Assembly: GCA_045589955.1 (NCBI GenBank)
Contig: JAZNQD010000022.1
Span: 1-12,022 of the forward strand
Length of the DNA: 12,022 nt
From: CAJGCS01 sp045589955
Lineage (GTDB): Bacteria; Bacillota_I; Bacilli_A; ML615J-28; CAG-313
Direction: 5' to 3'
Position numbers and translations under genes: made by a program. Every line of letters begins with the position of its first letter. Within the stretch, counting starts at the first letter, position 1. Below the pieces are notes generated by a model. That model was not told the DNA's origin and did no database searches. It worked only from the letters and a program-made list of their open reading frames with translations. Below are positions 1 through 6,197 of this stretch, piece by piece.

Positions 1-8
1 GATAAGTA

Positions 9-872
9 ATGAGTGAAACAAAATATGAAGTTGTTAAATTTATTGATGATAACATAGAATTAGATGTTAATATTGATCCTTACAGTGAAACTATATGGCT
101 GACACAGTCACAAATGGCTATTTTGTTTGGTGTAGATATTAGTAGAATTAGCCGTCACATAAAAAATGCATTAAATGAAGGAGAAATTAATTCACAAAGG
201 AATTTGCGTAAAACGCAAATTGCAAATTCGGATAAGTTAGTATATTTATATGATTTGGATGTTATTATCTCTGTAGGATATAGAGTTAAATCAATTAAGG
301 GAGTAATTTTCAGAAAATGGGCTACCAAAGTATTAAAAGAATACTTATTACAAGGATATGTTATCAATGAAAAAAGATCACTTGTTACTAATGAAAATTA
401 TGTGAGACTTATAAATAAAGTAGAGTCACTTGATGAAAGAGTTAGTAATATTGAGAATAATTATAAACCTCAAGAATTTAAAAACTCTCAACTATTTTTT
501 GATGGACAACTTTATGATGCATATACTTTAATACAATCATTATTTGAATCAGCTAATAATGAAATCATTATAATTGATAATTATGTAGATAGAACAATAC
601 TTGATAGATTAGTAGTTAAAAATACCAATGTACAAGTAATTATTTATACTAGTATTAATTCTATACTATTAGGTAGAGATATAAATACATTTAATAGCCA
701 ATATGGTGGATTAGATGTAAGATATACTACTAATGTGCATGATAGATATATTATTATAGATCAAAATAAAATTTATCATTTAGGTTATTCAATTAAAGAT
801 TTAGGTAAAAAGATATTTTCTATAAGTGAATCAGATAGTAATTTAATTTCCAAATTATTAAGTAATATTTAG
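9..872 (+). CDS. RhuM/ORF6N-type DNA-binding protein with phospholipase D-like C-terminal domain
   Basis: A 287-residue protein. Residues about 1-120 match the RhuM family (WLTQSQMAILFGVDISRISRHIKN, then conserved YDLDVIISVGYRV and FRKWATKVLKEY), which carries a helix-turn-helix-like fold. Residues about 125-155 look like a short coiled coil. Residues 160-287 are a phospholipase D-like domain with one degenerate HKD-type motif: H244-D-R-Y followed by H257, G259, S261 and KDLGKK. This N- and C-terminal pairing is familiar from bacterial accessory loci (often annotated as RhuM or ORF6N-domain proteins), but its biochemical role is not settled. The HxR in place of HxK and the single motif suggest either a dimeric active site or a non-catalytic binding domain. 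The ATG at 9 has only eight bases upstream in the window, so its ribosome binding site cannot be seen. A conserved intergenic element starts one base after the TAG stop. Family assignment is firm; function is inferred as accessory or defence-like. Confidence 0.85.
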   Translation: MSETKYEVVKFIDDNIELDVNIDPYSETIWLTQSQMAILFGVDISRISRHIKNALNEGEINSQRNLRKTQIANSDKLVYLYDLDVIISVGYRVKSIKGVIFRKWATKVLKEYLLQGYVINEKRSLVTNENYVRLINKVESLDERVSNIENNYKPQEFKNSQLFFDGQLYDAYTLIQSLFESANNEIIIIDNYVDRTILDRLVVKNTNVQVIIYTSINSILLGRDINTFNSQYGGLDVRYTTNVHDRYIIIDQNKIYHLGYSIKDLGKKIFSISESDSNLISKLLSNI

Positions 873-873
873 A

Positions 874-1014
874 AAAGAATTATAGTTCCACACACCATAT
901 AAAAAGATATATATAGTAGCAGTCAGGCATTAGATTTATAGTTCAAATATAGAGGTTAAAACCTGTAATTTTACATATTTAAAATATTTTGTTCCATATG
1001 AACCTATTTGTTAA
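874..1014 (+). repeat. Conserved intergenic element, copy A, left part (interrupted by the IS)
   Basis: This is the first part of an element that recurs after the ATPase gene (copy B, 3960-4188). Shared blocks are AAAGAnTTATAGT at the start, the 18-base word ACACCATATAAAAAGATA (892-909), GTAGCAGT (916-923), CATTAGA (928-934), TTTATAGT (935-942) and ATAGAGGT (949-956). The AGGT/ACCT arms of a small hairpin lie at 953-964. The left arm of a second, larger hairpin (989-1010) pairs with 2356-2377 on the other side of the IS. Compared with copy B this copy lacks about 50 bases carrying two extra hairpins. I do not recognise it as a known RNA or attachment site. No open frame spans it. Confidence 0.75.
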
Positions 1015-1038
1015 AAACGGACAAGTTAAAAAAAGACA
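1014..1038 (+). repeat. Left terminal inverted repeat of the IS3-family element
   Basis: It begins AAAACGGACAA, continues with a short A-rich tract and ends in GACA. It matches the complement of 2328-2352 in the first 11 bases and most of the rest. It overlaps the end of orfB, whose stop codon is at 1026-1028. Confidence 0.75.
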
Positions 1039-1928
1039 CTATTAAGAGTTAGCTCCCTAAATTCAAGTGGAGTTAGCTCTTTTATTTTCTCTTGTAATCT
1101 TTCATTATTGTAGTACTCTATAAATTTATTTATTGTCTCATCAATATCATTTACCCTTAAGTCTTTAATTAAATATATGCATTCGGATTTTAGCGTACTA
1201 AAGAATGATTCAATTGGTACATTATCTACACTGGACCCTCTAGCTGATATTGATTGAATAATATCATTTTCTTTTAAAAACATTTGATATTCTATATGTG
1301 TAAAATGCCAACCCTGATCGGAATGAAGTATAAGATTTTTTCTTTGTCGCAGAGGAACTTTTTCAACTGCTTTTTTGACAGTATCCATAACCAAAGTTAA
1401 ATCAATAAACCTGGATATTGTATAAGCTATTATTGATTTATCGTACATATCTTTAATAGCACATAGATATTTTACTCCATCTATCGCGAAAATGTAAGAA
1501 ATATCTATAGACCATTTACAATTTGAACAAAATGTGGTAAAATTACGTTGTAGAAGATTTGGTATTTCATGATGTGGTGTTTTTGAATACCTATGCGTCT
1601 TCTTACGTGTTATGGATTGTATATCATTCAATCTCATGTATCGATATACGGCGAAGTTGGTAACTATTAAGCCGTATATCTTTTTTATTTGCATTCTAAT
1701 TTGGCGTATTCCCCAAGTTTTATTCCTTTCATACATTTTTACTACTAGTTCATTAGTAGATTTGTTAAAAGCCTTATTTTCTGGTCTACCTAACTTTATC
1801 CAATCATAATACCCACTCTTTGAACATTCTAATGTTTTACAAAGAGTATTAACTGAATATTTATTTCTTAGTATATCAATTACTTGGTATTTTTGTTTGG
1901 CTGTTGGCTTGTTAGGTAGACCAGGGAT
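1026..1928 (-). CDS. IS3-family transposase orfB (DDE integrase core), made as a -1 frameshift fusion with orfA
   Basis: This is the catalytic part of the transposase: an rve/integrase core preceded by an HTH_21-like region. The first in-frame ATG lies at 1734-1736, but the frame is open back to 1958. The upstream residues are typical IS3 OrfB (a YQVIDILRNKYSVNTLC stretch, then GYYDW and WGIRQIR), so the ATG is not the true beginning. The start given here is the codon entered after a -1 slip on seven As at 1928-1934. Counting from the internal Met, the catalytic triad is D78 (SIDISY), D140 (HSDQG) and E176 (PIESFF), exactly 35 residues between the last two, the DD(35)E spacing of the family. 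With orfA the fusion would be about 407 residues. No disabling mutation is visible. The TAA stop lies inside the left inverted repeat. Confidence 0.88.
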   Translation of the reverse strand: MPGLPNKPTAKQKYQVIDILRNKYSVNTLCKTLECSKSGYYDWIKLGRPENKAFNKSTNELVVKMYERNKTWGIRQIRMQIKKIYGLIVTNFAVYRYMRLNDIQSITRKKTHRYSKTPHHEIPNLLQRNFTTFCSNCKWSIDISYIFAIDGVKYLCAIKDMYDKSIIAYTISRFIDLTLVMDTVKKAVEKVPLRQRKNLILHSDQGWHFTHIEYQMFLKENDIIQSISARGSSVDNVPIESFFSTLKSECIYLIKDLRVNDIDETINKFIEYYNNERLQEKIKELTPLEFRELTLNSVFF

Positions 1929-2248
1929 TTTTTTATATCTTCTAACATCCTCAACTTTTCTATTAATTCTTCTCTTGTTAATTCTTCTAGAGGTTTGTCT
2001 AGCTCTTTTTTTGGTCTACCTCTATTTGGAATATCAAGTTTAGTAGCTTTACCTCTATTATCTTTTAAATGACCATATTTTTTATACGTTCTAACCCAAG
2101 TGTGAAATCCAGAGACGCTAGCTAAATCAAATTTATCAACAATTTCATTAGCAGACATTTCTCCGTTTAAATACATTAAAACCATTTTCTCTTTTTCTTC
2201 AATTGAATACTTAGTATGACTTTTATAAATATTTTTCTTAATATACAT
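1880..2248 (-). CDS. IS3-family transposase orfA (helix-turn-helix protein)
   Basis: A 122-residue protein. Residues about 12-60 form the IS3 OrfA helix-turn-helix (KYSIEEKEKMVLMYLNGE, then NEIVDKF and FHTWVRTYKKYG). A charged leucine-rich segment (PLEELTREELIEKLRMLEDIKK) follows, the usual dimerisation zipper. GAGGT at 2260-2264 (minus strand) lies eight bases before the ATG and supports the start. Its 3' end overlaps the orfB frame by 79 bases. Normal termination gives OrfA alone, which in this family usually acts as a regulator, while frameshifting at 1928-1934 gives the full transposase. Confidence 0.87.
   Translation of the reverse strand: MYIKKNIYKSHTKYSIEEKEKMVLMYLNGEMSANEIVDKFDLASVSGFHTWVRTYKKYGHLKDNRGKATKLDIPNRGRPKKELDKPLEELTREELIEKLRMLEDIKKSLVYLTSQQPNKNTK
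1928..1934 (-). promoter_or_regulatory. A_AAA_AAA slippery heptamer for -1 frameshifting between orfA and orfB
   Basis: On the minus strand orfA reads ATA AAA AAA TCC. Slipping back one base gives AAA AAA ATC, which enters the orfB frame at residue I of KKIPGLP. The orfB frame is open for 30 bases upstream of this point, up to a TAG at 1959-1961, and orfA terminates at 1880, so the heptamer lies in the middle of the overlap. A clear downstream stimulatory stem was not found by eye. Confidence 0.8.
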
Positions 2249-2281
2249 AGTTTTTTACCTCGTTTATAATTGTAATAAAAA

Positions 2282-2338
2282 ATACATTAGATTTCAAGTA
2301 ATCAATATCAGATTACTAAATCTAATGTATCTTTTTTT
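2282..2338. terminator. Bidirectional intrinsic terminator hairpin inside the right end of the IS
   Basis: A 20-base-pair stem: ATACATTAGATTT (2282-2294) and AGTAATC (2297-2303) pair with GATTACT (2311-2317) and AAATCTAATGTAT (2318-2330). There is a two-base bulge and a seven-base loop. A run of T follows on the plus strand (2332-2339), and five Ts follow on the minus strand (2281-2277). It lies between the outer DNA and orfA, so it should stop outside transcription from entering the transposase genes. Such protection is known for other insertion sequences; here it is inferred. Confidence 0.7.
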
Positions 2339-2352
2339 TATTTGTCCGTTTT
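2328..2352 (-). repeat. Right terminal inverted repeat of the IS3-family element
   Basis: Read on the minus strand it begins AAAACGGACAAATA and continues A-rich to GATAC, matching the left end with a few substitutions and one offset base. The inner end overlaps the terminator hairpin. Confidence 0.75.
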
Positions 2353-2430
2353 AATCAAACTAGTTCATTTGGAGCAATTTTTTTATTATATAGTGATATT
2401 TATAGTTTTCTTCAATAAATGGGATTTGAA
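2351..2430 (+). repeat. Conserved intergenic element, copy A, right part
   Basis: This is the continuation of copy A after the IS. It aligns with 4127-4188 of copy B through TTTGGAGCAATT, a GATATTT block, TTCAAT and the terminal GGGATTTGAA (2421-2430). Bases 2356-2377 are the right arm of a 22-base imperfect hairpin whose left arm is 989-1010. The TTAA at 2351-2354 repeats the TTAA at 1011-1014. Confidence 0.7.
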
Positions 2431-2644
2431 CATATATATTATAAAAGATAGAATTATATATTTGTGGTAAAATAAAATTACTAAATGAATCGTTGTATTC
2501 ACATCAATTAATTGAGCATTGTATAAATGATTTATAATGAGTATAATGTAAATGTTAGTTGACTTTTTTCTTATGAACTTATAAATATATACACTTTATA
2601 TTGAAAAAAAATGCGTAAATACGCAAAAAAATATAATGTATTTA
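2431..2644. other. AT-rich intergenic stretch upstream of the ATPase gene
   Basis: No open frame of note and no RNA gene recognised. Several chance TATAAT words occur (for example 2542-2547). The only structured item is TGCGTAAATACGCA (2612-2625), an inverted repeat with 6-base arms about 20 bases upstream of the promoter's -35 box. On the minus strand it is followed by eight Ts, so it could be a weak terminator for that strand or a protein-binding site. Confidence 0.5.
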
Positions 2645-2673
2645 TTGATTTATTTTTTGAAATAGGGTATAAT
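2645..2673 (+). promoter_or_regulatory. Promoter of the AAA/DUF4143 ATPase gene
   Basis: TTGATT (2645-2650), a 17-base spacer and TATAAT (2668-2673). The cargo gene therefore has its own promoter, 30 bases before its start codon. Confidence 0.8.
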
Positions 2674-2702
2674 AGTATTGTAAAATCATTGGAGGTATTG
2701 CT

Positions 2703-3956
2703 ATGATTATTAAAAGAGATATCTATTTAAATAAATTAATTGATTCTATGAATAATGGATTAATTAAAGTTATTACAGGAATACGTAGATGTGGTAAATC
2801 TTTTTTATTATTTAATTTATTTGATGAGTATTTAAGAAGTAATAATATTTCTGATCCTCATATTATAAAAATAGCATTAGATGATCGAACTAATAAAAAA
2901 TTAAGAGATCCAGATGAATTATTAAAACATATAAGAGAAAAAATTCTAGACAATGAAATTCATTATATTTTATTAGATGAAATACAAATAGTTCCTGAAT
3001 TTGAAGATGTTTTAAATAGTTTATTACATATTAGTAATGTTGATGTATATGTTACAGGAAGCAATTCGAAGTTTCTATCATCGGATATTGCTACTGAATT
3101 TAAAGGTAGAGGGGATGAAATTCATGTGTTGCCACTTTCTTTTTCTGAGTTTACATCCGTTTATTCAGGTACTTTAGAAGAAGCGTTTAACGAATATATG
3201 CTTCATGGTGGTATGCCACTTTCTTTAGTTTATAAAACTGACGATAAAAAAGAAGACTATCTTAAAAATTTATTTCAAATGACCTATTTAACAGATATTG
3301 TAGAACGTCATAAAATTAAAGATTCTCGTAAAATAGATGAATTAATAAGAGTTTTAGCATCTTCAATTGGTAGTTTAATAAATTCAAATAAAATTGCAAA
3401 TACATATCAAAGTATTGTTGATAAAACAATAAGCGTAAATACTATCGATGATTATTTAAAATATTTAGAAGAATCATATATTATAAAAAAGGCAGAAAGA
3501 TATGATATTAAGGGTAGAAAAAATATTGCTGCATCTAAAAAGTATTATTTTATTGATCCAGGATTAAGAAATGCAAAATTAGATTTTTTACAATCAGATT
3601 TTGGTCACATTATGGAGAATATTATTTATAACGAATTAGTATATCGTGGATATTCAGTTAATGTTGGAGTAGTTGTTATTAATTCTAAAAATGAAAATAA
3701 TGTTTCAACAAGAACCCAATTAGAAGTGGATTTTGTTGCAACAAAAGGAAGTAAAAAATATTATATTCAATCTGCTTATAAATTATATGATGAATTAAAA
3801 GTTGAACAAGAAAGAAGATCGCTTATTAATATAGATGATTCGTTCAAAAAGATAATTGTTGTGAGAGACCCAATTAAAGTTATGCATGATGAATATGGTA
3901 TAACTACAATCGGAATTGTTGAATTTTTGTCTAATGTCAATAGTATGGATTTATAA
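2703..3956 (+). CDS. ATP-binding protein of the AAA_14/DUF4143 family
   Basis: A 417-residue protein of normal length for this family. Walker A is G26-IRRCGKS33 and Walker B is LLDEIQ (90-95). A TGSN sensor-type motif (VYVTGSNS) and the family signature LPLSFSEF plus LHGGMPL follow. The C-terminal DUF4143 part has a PD-(D/E)XK-like core with E305 (HIMENIIYNEL), E341-V-D343 and Q356 (YYIQSAYKL). The family is abundant in host-associated bacteria and archaea. Its role is poorly defined, and proposals include DNA-related or toxin-antitoxin-like functions. The start is fixed by GGAGGT (2691-2696), six bases before ATG, and a strong promoter. It is monocistronic, and the conserved intergenic element begins three bases after its TAA. 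Nothing indicates truncation. Family call is firm; function unknown. Confidence 0.9.
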   Translation: MIIKRDIYLNKLIDSMNNGLIKVITGIRRCGKSFLLFNLFDEYLRSNNISDPHIIKIALDDRTNKKLRDPDELLKHIREKILDNEIHYILLDEIQIVPEFEDVLNSLLHISNVDVYVTGSNSKFLSSDIATEFKGRGDEIHVLPLSFSEFTSVYSGTLEEAFNEYMLHGGMPLSLVYKTDDKKEDYLKNLFQMTYLTDIVERHKIKDSRKIDELIRVLASSIGSLINSNKIANTYQSIVDKTISVNTIDDYLKYLEESYIIKKAERYDIKGRKNIAASKKYYFIDPGLRNAKLDFLQSDFGHIMENIIYNELVYRGYSVNVGVVVINSKNENNVSTRTQLEVDFVATKGSKKYYIQSAYKLYDELKVEQERRSLINIDDSFKKIIVVRDPIKVMHDEYGITTIGIVEFLSNVNSMDL

Positions 3957-3959
3957 GAT

Positions 3960-4188
3960 AAAGACTTATAGTCCCATACACCATATAAAAAGATAGATAT
4001 CGTAGCAGTTATACATTAGAAAAGTGAACAATAGTTCACTTTATTAATATCAATCTATGATTGATGATATTTATAGTAATTAAATAGAGGTTTTCAGACC
4101 TGTTGTAAAGATTTTGCTCCTTATTTGGAGCAATTGTTTATTTTCTATGGATATTTTTTTAGATTTTATTCAATTAAAGGGATTTGAA
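3960..4188 (+). repeat. Conserved intergenic element, copy B (uninterrupted, with predicted hairpins)
   Basis: This is the intact copy of the element also found after the RhuM-like gene. It holds ACACCATATAAAAAGATA (3978-3995), GTAGCAGT (4002-4009) and CATTAGA (4014-4020). A hairpin absent from copy A follows (AAAGTGAAC 4021-4029 with GTTCACTTT 4034-4042), then an imperfect hairpin (4047-4070). Shared again are TTTATAGT and the AGGT/ACCT hairpin (4088-4101), then TTGCTCC/GGAGCAA (4114-4120 with 4127-4133), ending with GGGATTTGAA (4179-4188). The second shared hairpin keeps its pairing between copies although its bases differ (TTGTTCC in copy A, G-U tolerated). This suggests selection on structure in RNA or single-stranded DNA. 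Not recognised as a known class. Confidence 0.72.
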
Positions 4189-4265
4189 TTAAGGTTATTT
4201 AAGGTTTGTTATAAAACAGTTGGTTGATGAAATTTGAATTCTTTTTTATTTAAAATAGTTGATAA

Positions 4266-4457
4266 TTCTATTTAAGATGGTTATCTTTAGTAATAGGTTT
4301 AGGCGTTAGTATGATTTTATATATGATGATCCCTTCATTAACACCACTTAATTCAACATATATCAATGCCTTGATATGTCTAGGAGTTGGTTTGGTTGTA
4401 ACAATCATCTTAAGTTTAATTAGTATTAAAATATTAAATGAAATAAGTTTAATCTAA
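4266..4457 (+). pseudogene. C-terminal fragment of an integral membrane protein
   Basis: An open frame of 63 codons begins right after an in-frame TAA (4263-4265) and ends at a TAA (4455-4457). It encodes two hydrophobic helices (WLSLVIGLGVSMILYMMIP, then INALICLGVGLVVTIILSL) and a short polar tail. The only Met codons are internal (4311 and later), and I see no Shine-Dalgarno site before them. A strong terminator starts five bases downstream. This is most simply the 3' end of a larger gene whose front was lost where the accessory island joins the chromosome. The pattern loosely resembles the end of a polytopic transporter or flippase, but I cannot assign a family. A genuine small membrane protein starting at 4311 (48 residues) is possible but less likely. 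Confidence 0.55.
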
Positions 4458-4461
4458 AAAG

Positions 4462-4488
4462 AAAAGGACAAGAAATTGTCCTTTTTTA
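4462..4488 (+). terminator. Intrinsic terminator after the membrane-protein fragment
   Basis: AAAAGGACAA (4462-4471), a GAAA tetraloop and TTGTCCTTTT (4476-4485), followed by further Ts. The ten-base-pair stem includes the T tract. It should separate the island and the fragment from the nuclease-fold gene. Confidence 0.82.
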
Positions 4489-4519
4489 TATTAATATGGT
4501 AGAAAAAACAATTATTATG

Positions 4520-4528
4520 TGTTATAAT
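4520..4528 (+). promoter_or_regulatory. Extended -10 promoter of the nuclease/phosphatase-fold gene
   Basis: TGTTATAAT has the extended TGn plus a perfect TATAAT (4523-4528). No good -35 box is found 17 bases upstream, as is common for extended -10 promoters. Confidence 0.65.
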
Positions 4529-4560
4529 AAACTAAAGATTTACAAGAAAGTGAAATTGCT

Positions 4561-5646
4561 ATGGTTAAAAAAATATTTAAGTACATTGGTTTTTCAAGCA
4601 TTGGTTTTTTCTGTGCTTTACTTTTTATTGTTGTTACATATGTTACATATGTTGTAACAACATATTCACGTATCCCTGATAATAAGGTAATTACTGTTGA
4701 GGGAACAGGAAGTTATAATTCAGTAGCTCTAGACAGTGAGTATACTATTGTAACTCAAAACCTTGGTTTTGGAGCCTATACTCAAGACTTTACCTTTTTC
4801 ATGGATGGTGGTAAAGAATCACGTGCAAAAAGCAAGAAAAGCATGGAAAAATGTATTAATGATGGAATTGATACTGTTTTAAATCTTAATCCTAATTTTG
4901 TTTTATTTCAAGAAGTTGATATTGATGCAACACGTAGCCATCATGTAAACCAATATGAAATGATTAAGAATAGATTTTATGGTTTATCATTTGCTCATGC
5001 AATTAATTATGATTCAGCCTATCTTATGTATCCGATTTTCAAACCTCATGGAGCTTCAAAGAGTTCTATAGTGACTGTTTCTGATTTTAAAATCATAAAC
5101 AGTATTCGTCGTAGCCTTCCTATTTCTAAGTCACTAACAAAATTTTTAGATTTAGACCGTTGTTTTAGTGTCTCTAGAGTTAAAGTGGCAAATGGCAAAG
5201 AGCTTGTTTTAATCAATGTTCATACATCTGCTTATGGTGGAAGTGATGAAATAAGAAATGCACAAATCCAAATGATTTCTGAGGTTATGAACGAAGAATA
5301 TCTAAAAGGTAATTATGTTATTTGTGGTGGTGACTTTAACCATGACTTTACTGGAGATTCTTCCCAAAAATTAAATGGTGCTAATGTTGATTTTGGATGG
5401 GCTCAACCTTTCCCAGATGAACTTCTACCAGAAGGCTTTGAAAAATGTATTAATTACTCTGGTGAACTAAAACCAACATGTCGTAATTGCGATGTACCAT
5501 ATAAAGAAGGGGAATTTACGATTATTGTTGATGGATTTATTGTTTCTCCAAATGTTGAATGCGTTGAAGTTGTAAATATTTATACCGCATTTACTTATTC
5601 TGATCACTGTCCAGTCAAAATGATTTTCAAACTGAAACAAGCTTAG
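4561..5646 (+). CDS. Membrane-anchored endonuclease/exonuclease/phosphatase (EEP) family protein
   Basis: A 361-residue protein with one N-terminal hydrophobic helix (about residues 8-33) and the remainder probably outside the cell. The EEP fold motifs are complete: N67 (TQNLGFG), E118 (LFQEVD), H221 (NVHTSAYG), D258 and N260 (GGDFNHD), and D348-H349 (YSDHCPV). These are the metal-binding and catalytic residues of DNase I, sphingomyelinase and inositol-phosphatase relatives, so phosphodiester or phosphomonoester hydrolysis is expected. The substrate cannot be told from the sequence: lipid head groups and nucleic acids are both possible. A cysteine-rich bit (about residues 295-312, CINYS to CRNC) may form disulfides. 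The Shine-Dalgarno is weak (AAGAAAGTG). No terminator follows, so some transcripts may continue into the zinc-ribbon gene 77 bases on. Confidence 0.88.
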   Translation: MVKKIFKYIGFSSIGFFCALLFIVVTYVTYVVTTYSRIPDNKVITVEGTGSYNSVALDSEYTIVTQNLGFGAYTQDFTFFMDGGKESRAKSKKSMEKCINDGIDTVLNLNPNFVLFQEVDIDATRSHHVNQYEMIKNRFYGLSFAHAINYDSAYLMYPIFKPHGASKSSIVTVSDFKIINSIRRSLPISKSLTKFLDLDRCFSVSRVKVANGKELVLINVHTSAYGGSDEIRNAQIQMISEVMNEEYLKGNYVICGGDFNHDFTGDSSQKLNGANVDFGWAQPFPDELLPEGFEKCINYSGELKPTCRNCDVPYKEGEFTIIVDGFIVSPNVECVEVVNIYTAFTYSDHCPVKMIFKLKQA

Positions 5647-5672
5647 AAAAGGGCTAATCAAAAACTATATAG

Positions 5673-5701
5673 TTGCAAAATGTTTAAATGTGTTGTATAA
5701 T
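5673..5701 (+). promoter_or_regulatory. Promoter of the zinc-ribbon membrane protein gene, with overlapping palindrome
   Basis: TTGCAA (5673-5678), a 17-base spacer and TATAAT (5696-5701). A perfect 12-base palindrome, AACTATATAGTT (5663-5674), overlaps the -35 box by two bases and could be an operator, although such AT palindromes also arise by chance. Confidence 0.75.
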
Positions 5702-5723
5702 TAACATGTAGAGGTATTTTGAT

Positions 5724-6197
5724 ATGAAATGTATTATTTGTTCTAGAAAAACCGAAAACGAAAAAGAAATTTGTGATAAATGTCTTCGTAAACAACAAAA
5801 AGAAGAACTTAAGAAAGCAAAAAAATCACTTGTGAAAGCAGGATTTGAACAAGTGGATCAAGAACATGATCCTGAATATGGACGTATGGTATATACAACT
5901 GGTATGCGTTCTAGTATTATTAGTTTAATCTCATCTATAAGTGCTTTAATGTTTTCTTTGTTTATCGTCCCTGGCTTTATCTTTGGACTACTTGGTATTG
6001 TTGAAGGTATAATCACATTAGTTGATGTTATTAGAAACAATAAACGTGGTCACAAGAGAATGTTACCACTTGCCTTTGGAATTATCGGTATAAGTGGTTC
6101 AGTTATCGCTTGCATTAATTCATTCTTATCAGTATTATCTATTATAATATTCTTAGCTTTTGGAACGCCAATTTTTATTTTAGCATTAATATTTTAA
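5724..6197 (+). CDS. Zinc-ribbon membrane protein (DUF4190-like)
   Basis: A 157-residue protein. A short N-terminal zinc ribbon has C3-x2-C6 and C17-x2-C20. A lysine-rich helix (21-40) comes next, then hydrophobic segments at about 63-103 and 112-157, probably three or four membrane helices. The glycine-rich hydrophobic pattern (FIFGLLGIVEGIITL, FGIIGISGSVIAC) resembles DUF4190-type proteins, which often join a zinc ribbon to a small membrane module. The protein ends almost inside its last helix. AGAGGT at 5710-5715 is eight bases before the ATG, and promoter and terminator are both clear, so this is a separate unit. Molecular function unknown. Confidence 0.78.
   Translation: MKCIICSRKTENEKEICDKCLRKQQKEELKKAKKSLVKAGFEQVDQEHDPEYGRMVYTTGMRSSIISLISSISALMFSLFIVPGFIFGLLGIVEGIITLVDVIRNNKRGHKRMLPLAFGIIGISGSVIACINSFLSVLSIIIFLAFGTPIFILALIF

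Larger units (their letters stand above)
1015..2350 (-). mobile_element. IS3-family (IS150-like) insertion sequence, apparently complete
   Basis: The element is about 1.34 kb. It has imperfect terminal inverted repeats beginning AAAACGGACAA on the left (from 1014) and as the complement on the right (to 2352), and overlapping orfA and orfB on the minus strand. A TTAA is present at both junctions (1011-1014 and 2351-2354), consistent with a 3-4 base target duplication, but the exact ends are ambiguous by one or two bases because the repeats run into A/T-rich flanks. Both frames are open, the DDE residues are intact and a slippery heptamer is present, so it may be active. It interrupts copy A of the intergenic element exactly in a hairpin loop. 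A hairpin terminator sits between the right end and orfA. Confidence 0.88.

Noticed and set aside
892..1010. Possible CRISPR repeat, tracrRNA or integron attC site in the intergenic element
   Set aside because: Only two copies about 3 kb apart, no spacer array, no cas genes, no integrase, and no match to core-site consensus that I could see. It was kept only as an unidentified repeat.
1612..1809. Plus-strand open frame opposite the transposase
   Set aside because: It is antisense to conserved orfB codons, has no Shine-Dalgarno and matches no family.
2521..2600. Additional promoter candidates (TTGACT at 2559, TATAAT at 2542)
   Set aside because: Boxes are not properly paired or lead to no gene. 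TATAAT words are frequent by chance in this AT-rich stretch.
4630..4661. Inverted repeat GTTGTTACA/TGTAACAAC with tandem TACATATGT near the start of the EEP gene
   Set aside because: It lies within codons for the membrane helix, where repeated Val-Thr-Tyr-Val codons create it. No link to a promoter or terminator position.
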